Source: Conchocele bisecta (taxonomy: Eukaryota; Mollusca; Bivalvia; Lucinida; Thyasiridae). Taken from it: a stretch of DNA of 64,000 nt. The translations under genes were made by a program, and so were the position numbers. The notes below the pieces were generated by a model, which saw nothing but the letters and a program-made list of their open reading frames with translations, was not told the DNA's origin and ran no database searches. Shown here piece by piece: positions 11,641-21,900 of the stretch. Positions within the stretch are counted from its first letter, which is position 1, and every line of letters begins with the position of its first letter. The stretch is from the NCBI GenBank assembly GCA_029237695.1, contig CM055272.1, forward strand, positions 38,158,901-38,222,900. The letters are read 5' to 3'.

Positions 11641-12360
11641 AGTGTTTCCAAAAACATGTGAAGATAAAATAGAAACTGTGTTCATAGAACACGGATGCCC
11701 CACATACCGCTTCGATAATAAACGAGGCAAAATTCCAAGTCGAAAAGGGGAGATAATCGATGACCTGGGGTCGGATAAAAAAGAAATAACTTTGAAGACA
11801 AAATTGCAAAATTCTAAGTCGAAAAGGGGGAGGTAATTCATGACCCGGGGGTCGAATCAAAACTAGAAATAAACTTTGCGCATCGACTCAACATAAGGAA
11901 GCTATATACCACATTTCAGGGGTATAGCTAGTACGGTTTAAAAGTTTTACGATTTACAAGCGAAAATTGAAAAAATTCTAAGTTGAAAATGTGAGATAAT
12001 CCATGACCCAGGAGTCGATTAAAAAATCGAACTAAGCTTTGCGCATCTAATCAGCATAAGGAAGCGACATACCAAGTTTTAGGTGTGTACATGTAGCTAG
12101 TACGGATTAAAAGTTTTACGACTTACAAGGCAATATTACCAACTTCTATGTCGAAAAGGCGGATATAATCCATGGCCCGGGGGTCAAATGAAAACTCAAA
12201 ATAAACTTTGCGCATCCACTGATCACAAGGAAGCTACATACCACGTTTCAGGTCTGTAGCTATTACGGATTAAAAAAAAATACGAGTTACAAGTCAAAAT
12301 TGCCAAATTCTAAGTCGAAAAGGGGGAGGACGGACGGACGGACGGACGGACGGACGAGAC
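11640..12360 (+). repeat. Pearl-like array, second cluster, with ACGG run
   Basis: Units at about 11746, 11826, 11992 and 12155 carry GGGGAGATAATCCATGAC-like starts, AACTTTGCGCATC and AAAGTTTTACGA, the same family as 6590-7100. The array ends in GGAC/ACGG repeats at 12327-12357, as expected for a pearl-type element. Together with the 188 bp array upstream it may form one compound element. Confidence 0.7.
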
Positions 12361-13150
12361 GTACATTGTGGGGTTCCTAACCCTAACCTATCCTAAATCA
12401 GACCCCGTAAAGATCAATCAGACATAAAAAAACAACCCCATAAGATAAAATAACCCCACAAGAGCAATTCATAACTGGGTTAAAAACGGAATAAGTATAT
12501 GTTAACAAGTCCATCACTGTGTGGTTAACCTCACGATGTAGCTGTCATTTGTCCGGACGGACGGACGGAGGGACGGACTATGAGGCATGACATTTTTAAA
12601 TATTTATACTAATTTAAATGCGTCACGTGCAAAACTAAATATTTTCGACAGATTATAAAGTATGTTCGTTGCGCATCAAAAAATAAATACAGAGAATAAA
12701 TAGTAGTGTCCGTTAACATTTTAGGAAAACGGTATTCGCTTCTGATATCAATGTAGAATTTACGTCTGATGTACAATAGCAGAGCAGTCCGTATATTTTG
12801 TTTTTCCAGTGGAGGTCCCAGATTGGGCGAATTCTCTACCTAAAAGATCCGTTGGGTTAGTATCAGTCAAGCTCACTCGCCCGGACAGTTCATCACGCTA
12901 TTGATTTCATAACTGTTCTTCTTTAGACCATGAACACGAGCAGACTGTAGTGCGCAATACTGTTAACTCCATGAGTGCCCACCATTGGAGGCCGGATGTT
13001 AATAGTTGCTACCTGATTATACGCTTACTTGTGTATACTTGTATACACTTTTATATATTCTTAGATCTGACTACGGGCTGGCAATATGTTCATGATGTTC
13101 GTTAAGAGGTGCACTCTGGGCATTTCAATTAAGTACATCAACCCCGCGCC
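12360..13150. other. Gene-free stretch with telomere-like and ACGG traces
   Basis: 12370-12388 reads CCTAACCCTAACCTATCCT, about three degenerate telomere-like units, too short to be an array. A second ACGG run is at 12553-12580. No gene is recognisable in the remainder. Confidence 0.5.
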
Positions 13151-13262
13151 CAACTTAGTTTAAACATAGTTTATTGCCAAATAATTACAATGGGCTTGGG
13201 CCACAAGTTCTACCAACATTAGTTACGGCCCTGACCCTAATCAGCATAACAATAGGCCAGGG
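13150..13262 (+). repeat. Dispersed repeat, copy 2 (AGTTTAAACATA family)
   Basis: Matches the reverse complement of 1205-1320 (AGTTTAAACATAGT, ACAATGGGCTTGGGC, AACATTAGTTACGGCCCT). It ends against the left terminus of the TIR element at 13273. Confidence 0.6.
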
Positions 13263-13272
13263 CATATAGCAT

Positions 13273-14093
13273 AATACCCCAAGAAAATTAAAACACAAAT
13301 GCCACTATGTTTTTTATCTCCGAACATGTGTACTTTATAACGTCAAAAAAATCGCAAATGATCGGAGGGTAGGAAATTTGTCATTTTGGGGTTAAAAGTT
13401 GCAATTTATAAAAAAAATCGCGAAAAACAGGAATAATTTTATGAAAAATTACTAATTGGTTATATTATCCAATAAAGAGGTCCAAACGACTCGAAATACA
13501 TGTATGTCAGTGTTAAACAAATGGAAAATGATCGGAGAGTTGGAAATTCGTAATTTTGGGGTTAAAAATTGCAATTTATAAAAAAAATCGCGAAAAACAG
13601 GAGTTTGGTTTGATCGATTTTAATTTACATTTTGTGGTATTTTGCGACATCTCATAGCTCAGTATCAATATTCATGCAATTGCTACAGCTAGTGCCCTTA
13701 CATTCACGACACATTACAGTACATGGAAGACCGTGTTTCTTGCAGGTACTTCGGCACTCTGCCTTACACGAGCACCGAATTACATTGAGCATTTCTGTGG
13801 AGCAAGCGCTTCATCTGTTGCAACAGGTCGATATTGGTTTCCGTTACCAAGCTGCCATCCCCAGTCCTCTGGGTGTACGGTATCTCCTTTCCACATTTTA
13901 CCTGGTGATACACCCTCCGTGTGTGATATTTTGCTGAAGCTGTCGTGGGAGGAAGGCTATTTCCCTACTTTTCACCCAAAAATTAACTTTCCTACCCTCC
14001 GATCGCTTGCGATTTTTTTTTCCTGTGATTCAGGACATATTTTCCGATACGAAAATGATGTTTGCATTTGTGTTTTAATTTTCTTGGGGTAGG
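13273..14093. mobile_element. 820 bp TIR DNA transposon carrying a gene fragment
   Basis: TACCCCAAGAAAATTAAAAC at the left is matched by GTTTTAATTTTCTTGGGGTA at the right. The similarity continues inward to AAATCGCAAATGATCGGAGGGTAGGAAA (13347-13374), inverted at 13998-14018, giving imperfect terminal repeats of roughly 100 bp. A second direct copy of the TCGGAG..GGAAAT...TCGCGAAAAACAGG block is at 13530-13603. No transposase is present. The interior (13652-13906, minus strand) encodes a cysteine-rich fragment. Confidence 0.7.
13652..13906 (-). pseudogene. CXC-like cysteine-rich C-terminal fragment
   Basis: On the minus strand the first frame reads KMWKGDTVHPEDWGW, then RPVATDEALAP. After one frameshift near 13785 comes NVIRCSCKAECRSTCKKHGL followed by C.V.CRECKGTSCSNC. 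The C.CK..C....C.KHGL.C...C..C pattern resembles tesmin/TSO1-like CXC tails found at the end of many uncharacterised molluscan and cnidarian proteins. It is a 3' gene fragment inside a TIR element, so capture by the transposon or descent from its own lost protein are both possible. Not functional as it stands. Confidence 0.6.
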
Positions 14094-14160
14094 CCATTAT
14101 TAGCACTTAAATGCACTGGCCTAAAGGTATATAAACAACAATGGCGATACATTTGAATGC

Positions 14161-14164
<4 letters not shown>

Positions 14165-14225
<61 letters not shown>

Positions 14226-14246
14226 ACACACACACACACACACACA

Positions 14247-14286
<40 letters not shown>

Positions 14287-14335
14287 GCACACACACACAC
14301 ACACACACACACACGCGCACACACACACACACACA
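14165..14335 (+). repeat. (CA)n/(CGCA)n compound microsatellite
   Basis: About 170 bp of CA repeats with an internal ACGC block at 14248-14285. All six frames stay open across it, which produces spurious ORFs of HTHTHT or CVCVCV type. Confidence 0.98.
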
Positions 14336-14497
14336 GTTCTTGTGAAAGGTACAAAACGGGGAGGTAAGATTTATCCCTACACAATGGGGACATGTTTTCT
14401 AGTGGGTTTAGATGGAAAATAAATGCAGATTAAACTCACATGTTATATATGTTTGCACCAGAAATTACAAATAACACGATATCTATACTATAAACAT

Positions 14498-15085
14498 GTA
14501 AGAATAATTCAAGCAAAACGGGGATGCACACCATATACATGTTTTTCTATGACGCATTGGGGAGCTTGTACACACTGGGGATACACATGCCTTATACACA
14601 CTCAAAGATTTTTACAAATAAATCGGGGAAACCAAACATTTGGAACATTACTATTGCTGTGACCTTCTGGCTTCCCCATGGAAATCCTTTTTCTACATGA
14701 CTAAGAGCTGATTTACCGAATACACCATATATATGTAATCTATAGCTGTTTATAGAGATACTGCCATCAATTAAAATACGCATGTACGAATAATTCAAGC
14801 AAAACGGGGATGCACACCATACACACGATTTTTTCCCAGACGGATTGGGGAGCTTTTACAAACTGGGGATACACACGCCTTATACACACAGTCAAAGGAT
14901 TTTTACAAACAAATCGGGGAAACCAAGCATTTGGAACATCAATGTTGCTGTGCCCGTCTGGCTTTCTTATGTACCGTCTGTGTGAATCCCTTTTCTACGA
15001 CCAAGAGCTGATTTACAGAATGAACTATATGCATATGTAATCTATAACTGTTTATAGAGTTACTGCAATCAATTAAAATACGCAC
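14498..15085 (+). repeat. Two-copy 286 bp tandem duplication
   Basis: AATAATTCAAGCAAAACGGG occurs at about 14503 and 14789, and ATTGGGGAGCTT, CTGGGGATACACACGCCTTA and AAATCGGGGAAACCAA follow at the same spacing in both. The copies are clearly diverged, with an insertion of CCGTCTGTGTGAATCC in the second. No coding signal. Confidence 0.85.
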
Positions 15086-15534
15086 TTTAGCCGTAAATTG
15101 GAAATAAGCCTATTATATATCGGTTTTTTTCTTTTGACCTAATGACAGCTACGCGCCCGGTACATGCATGAGTGGATTGGGTAAAGACATGTATTGTAAG
15201 GTACCTGTCGTCTGGTTCTTGTCAGGATGGAGGGACATTGATCTACTCTAAAGTAGTATATAACACGTCGACTACTGTCTTGGCTTGGAAAAGAATACAA
15301 AGTTTATTGTGTTATTTTTTAACTAGTACCATTTAATATCAGAAAACGTAAGCGTCAAATTACCAACACATATCAACAGTATAAATAATATATATTAAGT
15401 ATTTAATTATGCAACAATACATAAACGATGGTCACTATATCGTAGAGGCCAGTACTTCTCAATTCCGCACGGTTGTAAAAGTTACCCTAAGTTATTTAAA
15501 CTCAGACACGATAATATGTTATGATGCATAATTG

Positions 15535-15793
15535 TATTACATTAGTATTGTTTTATAATACAATGTATTATATTACACTGTATTACAGTACACCATAGTA
15601 TATTACAATACTAATGGAATTACCTGTGTGTATTATTCGTCCAATACATTTTCTGGTTTATTTGCTGAGCTGTTCACATAAAAGATGCAAGTGATTCGGT
15701 CGATTCTTCCACTAAATCACGAGTTCGCTTGTGGAAGAACCGAAGCACAAGTGCATTATTATTTATGTAAACAGCTCATCCAAGCAAATAAAC
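15535..15793. repeat. Two adjacent palindromic repeats
   Basis: 15535-15622 folds through ATTACATTAGTATTGT against ACAATACTAATGGAAT. 15656-15793 folds through TTTATTTGCTGAGCTGTT and CGGT.GATTCTTCCAC against GTGGAAGAACCG and AACAGCTCATCCAAGCAAAT. Both look like foldback MITEs with no genes. Confidence 0.65.
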
Positions 15794-16574
15794 ATTTTCT
15801 TACATTTCGTGCATAATATTTTTTCAAAGAAGAAGGAAAAAAGCGTATATTAATCCGAAACGCTTGACGCAATAATTTTAGGACGCGTAACGTCATGACG
15901 TCCTTGATGCAATTTAGCGGAACGGAACGATTTTCTTTGGTTGAAAAACACTTGTGATTTCGACGCGATTGACGTCACTTTTCCATATAAGGAAAACACG
16001 AGAATGGTTTAAACTCTTGCTTAATTAGAGTTTTAGACGAGTTGAATAAGATAATTAAATCTTCTGAAAATATAATATTTATTATGCTCGGTCGGTATAC
16101 TATGATACTTCACAAGTTATATTTTGTTGTGGTTAGAAAAAATAATTATTTTTCATGTAAATTCAGCAGTTTGCCAATATAAATTAAGTAAATGCTTAAT
16201 TACTCTCTGCAACAAACCACTGAGGAGAAGATCATCCATTATTTTGCAATAACTATGCTCGGTTGTAAGATTTGAGACTGCACAAATGAAATATTCAGTC
16301 GGCCGATACTATGGAGGTGACCGGTTACTTAGACAGTTGGACTATTATATGTGCCATATGAAATCATGATCGATGGCAACTTAAAGTTAGACAACTGAGA
16401 CATAATGAATGAGTCTCGATCACATTAGTCTCCTTTATAATAATGATACATGTATATTAATCGCTTTCCCGCGGAAATATGTGCTTTATTCTTCCATTTT
16501 TCGGTCAAAATGTGCTTATTGTATGATATACTAATGATATATTGTTGAAAACGTATAAAACATAATCAATAATC

Positions 16575-17130
16575 TCGGCCCATGGTCAAGTCGGCCCATG
16601 TGTCTGATCAAGTCGGCCCACATGTCTGGTCAGTCGGCCACATGTCTGGTCAAGTCGGCCCACATGTCTGGTCAAGTCGGCCCACGTGTCTGGTCAAGTC
16701 GGCCCACGATCTCAGATCAGATGTATGGTCAACTAAATAAATGGTATCTAAATAAATATTTTTTTCATAAATAAATATATATTTTTTTAATTAAAATAGA
16801 ATCTTTTTAAATATATATCATGTTTCTTGTTAAATCACCATTTCTAATAAATTTATATGTCATATACGAACAATATGATATGGGCCGAGATGACCACGGA
16901 AAAAATAATATTTTCTCATTTTAAATTAAATTTCATCAGGTTCTTTGCAATCTGTTTCTCAAAATATTCTTGAATCACCATTTCTAATAATTTTTTTATG
17001 TCATATACACAAATATATAATATGGGCCGAGATGACCAAAAAATGTGGGCAGAGATGACCAGTGATCTGGGCCGACTTGACCAGCGATCTGGGCCGAGAT
17101 TGAAATGTGGGCCGAGATGACCATGGTCCG
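16575..17130. mobile_element. Foldback-like element with 22 bp GGTCAAGTCGGCCCA arms
   Basis: About seven units of GGTCAAGTCGGCCCACATGTCT lie at 16575-16712. Inverted units (GGGCCGACTTGACCAG, GGGCCGAGATGACC) lie at 16880-16895 and 17022-17130. The interior has two ~145 bp copies of ATCACCATTTCTAATAATTT..TATGTCATATAC..AATATGATATGGGCCGAGATGACC. It has no gene and is truncated by the N gap, so its full right arm is unknown. Confidence 0.55.
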
Positions 17131-17159
17131 ACTTGACCAGACACCGCAGCAGTTACGTG

Positions 17160-17659
17160 NNNNNNNNNNNNNNNNNNNNNNNNNNNNNNNNNNNNNNNNN
17201 NNNNNNNNNNNNNNNNNNNNNNNNNNNNNNNNNNNNNNNNNNNNNNNNNNNNNNNNNNNNNNNNNNNNNNNNNNNNNNNNNNNNNNNNNNNNNNNNNNNN
17301 NNNNNNNNNNNNNNNNNNNNNNNNNNNNNNNNNNNNNNNNNNNNNNNNNNNNNNNNNNNNNNNNNNNNNNNNNNNNNNNNNNNNNNNNNNNNNNNNNNNN
17401 NNNNNNNNNNNNNNNNNNNNNNNNNNNNNNNNNNNNNNNNNNNNNNNNNNNNNNNNNNNNNNNNNNNNNNNNNNNNNNNNNNNNNNNNNNNNNNNNNNNN
17501 NNNNNNNNNNNNNNNNNNNNNNNNNNNNNNNNNNNNNNNNNNNNNNNNNNNNNNNNNNNNNNNNNNNNNNNNNNNNNNNNNNNNNNNNNNNNNNNNNNNN
17601 NNNNNNNNNNNNNNNNNNNNNNNNNNNNNNNNNNNNNNNNNNNNNNNNNNNNNNNNNNN
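17160..17659. other. 500-N assembly gap
   Basis: Exactly 500 N characters, a conventional scaffold gap of unknown true size. It falls between two repeat blocks, which probably caused the break. Apparent ORFs crossing it are artefacts. Confidence 1.
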
Positions 17660-18954
17660 ATTTGAGACTTCACAAATAAAATATTTTGCCTGCTGGCATG
17701 AATAATTAATTTCTATGTGATACTTTGCAAGACTTATATGCTCGGTTTGTAAGATTTGAGACTTCACAATAAAATATTTTGTTGGTCGGCATTCGATATT
17801 CGTCTAGTCAAAATTAAATGTGTTCAAATTTAATTATGCTCGGTCGGTATGTAATGAGATTTTGCGAGTTCCATTTTTTGGCGGTCAGCAAAATTAAGTA
17901 ATATTTGGGACTGCTAATTTGAAATTCAAGTTACCGGTAGTTCAATTAATTATGCTATGAATTTAAATTGAGCTGTATTCCAATTTAATCATATGCTCGG
18001 TCGGTATGATATGAGATTCCATAAGCCTGAGTTAAATGTTATTTTTTGGAGTTCAACCAAAATATGAGTAATAGTTAGGAATGCTAACTTGAAATTCAAG
18101 CTAATTCCATTAATTATTCTATAAATTCAGGTGTATTCAAATTTAATTATGCTTGGTCGGTATGATATGTGATATCGCAAGTTAAATTGTTTGGCAGTCA
18201 GCAAAAATACGTCATTTTTAGGAATGCTAACTTGAACTTAAAGTTACTTCTATTAATTATGCTATAAATTCATGTGTATTAACATTTATTTATGATCGAT
18301 CGTTATGGTATGAGATTTCGCAAGTTCAAGTTAAATTTTTTGCCGGTCAGCAAAAATAAGTAATTTTTGGGAATGCTAACTTGAAATTCAAGTTGATTAA
18401 ATTAATTATTCAGCTGTATTCAAATTTATATGCTCGGTCAATATGTAATGATCAAGATTTTGCGAGTTACATTTTGTGGTGGTCAGCAAAATTAAGTAAG
18501 TTTTTGGGACTGCTAACTTGAAATTCATGTTAATTCCAATAATTATGTTATAAATTCAGCTGTATTCCAATTTAATTATGCTCGGTCGGTATGATATGAG
18601 ATTTCGCAAGTTAAATATTTTGGCGGTCAGGAACAATAAGTCATTTTTAGGAATGCTAACTTGAAATTCAAGTAAATTTAATTAATTATTCAGCGGTATG
18701 ATATGAGATGTCGCAAGTTAAATTTTTTCGCGGTCAGCAAAAATAAGTAATTTTTAGCAATGGTAATTTGAAATTCAAGTAATTTCAATTAATTATTCAG
18801 CTGTATTCAAATTTAATTATGCTCAGTCCGTATGATCTGCCATATCGCAAGTTAAATTTTTTGAAGGTCAGGAAAAATAAGTAATTTTTATGAAAGCTAA
18901 CTTGAACTTCAAGCTAATTCAATTAATTATGCTATAATTTCAGGTGTACCGGTG

Positions 18955-21900
18955 TAACAGGAAATCTTCCCCCTTGGAAATCTTCCCCCCCGGGTGGGAA
19001 GATTTCCAGGCTTAAGCCTAGGAAATATTCCCCCCCCCCCCGCCTGGAAATTCTCCCCCCCCCCATCACCACCTTCAAAGACACTGTCCACAAAACTTTT
19101 AATGTATTTTCATATACATTGTTGATATTGTGCTCAGGAGCATACAAAATGCACGTGCTAGAACCAGTCTGTTGGTAACAGAGGACGTAATATCCCTACA
19201 TGTATACCCAACTAACATAGTCATAATGTATGTCTGCTTATGGAGAAGTATGTGAATAGGCGAGGCAGTATTTTCTATAAAAGAGCTCTCCAATTTAGTA
19301 TAATATCTATACATAGACAATATAGTGGTGGTGGGGCGATAGAGATTCTATTTACCGGTATATGCAATAATTCCCCATTACCGTACCATAACTATTATGT
19401 ATGTTGGCTGGTAGAGAGTTCTCTAGGTTAAATCTCTACCAAATTAGCTGCATATGATTGGTATAAATGTATAGCACATGGTGGGGGTTGGGTCTAGAAA
19501 ATAAAAACAGTATATCTGTGTAGAACAGCAAGCATGTGGCATGTATTGGGGGGGGGGGGGGGTGGGGGGGGGGGAGATTTTCCTAGGAAATATTCCCCCC
19601 CCCGCCCACCATCTACCATATGCATAGTAGATATGGACGTCTCTTTGTAGACAAGAACAGCCCACGATTGGGGGAGTATTTCTGATGAAAGGAAATAATG
19701 TATGTTGGTGTAGAACAGATAGCATATGGCATGTATTGGTGGGGAGGGGGAGATTTTCCTAGGAAATATTCCCCCCCGCCACCATCTACCCTATGCATAG
19801 TGGATGTGATTGACTCTTTGTAGACAAGAATAGCCCACCATTGGGGGACTATTTCTGATGAAACAAAAAATAATGTATGTTGGTGTAGAACAGACAGCAT
19901 GTGTCTTGTATTGGTGGGGGGGGAGATTTTCCTAGGAAATATCCCCCCCGCCATCTACCATATGCAAAGTTGATGTGATTGTCTCTTTGTAGAGAAGAAT
20001 AGCAGGTGATTGCGGGAGTATTTCTGATGAAATGTATGTTGGTGTAGAACATATAGCATTTGGCATGTATTGAGGGAGGGGGAGGGGGAGATTTTCCTAG
20101 GAAATGTCTCCCCCCCAACCATCTACCATATTGCATCGGGATGTGAATGTCTCTTTGTAGACAAAGAATAGCCTACGATTGGGGGAGTATTCTGATGAAA
20201 TGAAATGTATGTTGGTGTTAAAACGGATAGCATTTGGCATTGTATTTCAGGGTGGGGGGGGGGGGAGGGGGGGGGGAATTTTGTTTCCTAGGTAAAATAT
20301 TCCCCCCCCCACCCCCCCGCCACCATTCCTACCATATGCAGTAGTGGACGTGGACATCTCTTTGTAGAACGAGAAATAGCCCTCGATTGGGGGAGTATTT
20401 CTGATGAAACAAAACAATAATGTATGTTGGTGTAGAGAACATACAGCATGTGCCATTGTATTGGTGGGGGGTGGGGGGGGGGGGGTTGGGGAGACTTTTC
20501 CTAGGAAACATATCCCCCCCCACCATCTACCATAATGCCAAAGTGGAATGTGATTGGTTCTCTTTGTTCTAGCGAAGAATTAGCAGGTGATTCGCGGGAG
20601 TAATTTCTGATGGAAATGTACTGTTGGTGGTAAGAACAGGATAGCATTTGGCCATGTTATTGAGGGAGGGGTGAAGGGGGAGATTTTCCTAGGAAATTGT
20701 CCCCCCCCCCCAACCATCTACCCAAATATGCATAGCGGATGTGAAATGTTCTCTTTGTAGACAATGAATAGCCTAACGATTGGGGGGAGTATTTCTGGAT
20801 GTAAATGAAAGTATGTCTGGTTTGGTGTAAAACGGATAGCATTTGGGCATGATTTTATTTAGGGGGGGGGGAGGGGGGATTTTTCCTAGGGAAATATTTC
20901 CTACCTCCGCCTATTCCCCCCCGCCACCATCTACCATATGCCATAGTGGGACAGTGGACATCTCTTTGTAGACGAGAAATAGCCCACGCTTTGGGGATAT
21001 TATTCTGATTGAAACAAAAATAATGTATTGGTTGGTGTAGAAGAACATACAGCATGTTGCCATGTATTGGTGGGGGGGGGGTGGGGGCAGGGGAAGATTT
21101 TCCTAGGAAATAATATCCCCCCCCCCAACCCCCCCACATCTACCATATTGCAAAGTGGATTGGTGCTTGTCTCTTTGTAGCGAAGAAATAAGCAAGGTGA
21201 TTGGCGGGAAGTATTTCTGATGGAATGTTATGTTGGATGTGTAGAACAGATTTAGCATTTGGCATGTATTGAGGGAGGGGGCGAGGGGGAGGATTTTTTG
21301 TCCTAGGAAATGTCCCCCCCCCCCAACCCTCTACCATATGCATTAGCGGATGTTGAATGTCTCTTTAGTAGACAAGAATAGCCCTACGATTGGGGTGGGG
21401 GTGTATTTCCTGATTGAAATGAAAATTTGTATGTTGGTTGGTAAAACGGATTAGCTATTTGGCATGTAATTTAGGGAGGGGGGGGGTGGGTGGAGATTTT
21501 CCTAGGTAAATATCCCCCCCGCCACCATCTACCCAAATATGCATAGTAGACGTGGACATCTCTTTGTAGACGAGAATAGCCCACGATTGGGGGAGTATCT
21601 GATGAAACAAAATAATGTATGTTGGTGTAGAACATACAGCATGTGCCATGTATTGGTGGGGGGGGGGGAGAGATTTTTCCTAGGAAATATCCCCCCCACC
21701 ATCTACCATATGCAAAGTGGATGTGCTTGTCTCTTTGTAGCGAAGAATAGCAGGTGATTGCGGGAGTATTTCTGATGAAATGTATGTGGTGTAGAACAGA
21801 TAGCATTTGGCATGTATTGAGGGAGGGGGAGGGGGAGATTTTCCTAGGAAATGTCTCCCCCCCCAACCATCTACCATATGCATAGCGGATGTGAATGTCT

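Larger units (their letters stand above)
16080..18955 (+). repeat. ~150 bp satellite (ATGCTCGGTCGGTATG), left block
   Basis: Units start with ATGCTCGGTCGGTATGATAT and continue with AGATTTCGCAAGTTAAAT, TTTTTGGCGGTCAGCAAAA, AATAAGTAATTTTTAGGAATG, CTAACTTGAAATTCAAGTTA and ATTAATTATGC. Starts at 17841, 17998, 18154 and 18297 give a period of 143-157 bp. Copies at 16087-16330 are more diverged. The block is broken by a minisatellite element (16575-17130), the assembly gap and then the G-run array, and continues at 25258. Confidence 0.85.

Noticed and set aside
11840..11870. tRNA B-box-like GGGGTCGAATC in the pearl-like core
   Set aside because: No matching A box or cloverleaf could be traced at the right distance.
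12370..12388. Interstitial telomere array
   Set aside because: Only about three degenerate CCCTAA-like units, too few to support.
14075..14422. Six overlapping ORFs of HTHTHT or CVCVCV type
   Set aside because: They are translations of the CA/ACGC microsatellite and have no non-repetitive content.
16996..17767. ORFs of 186-225 residues containing X
   Set aside because: They cross the 500-N assembly gap.
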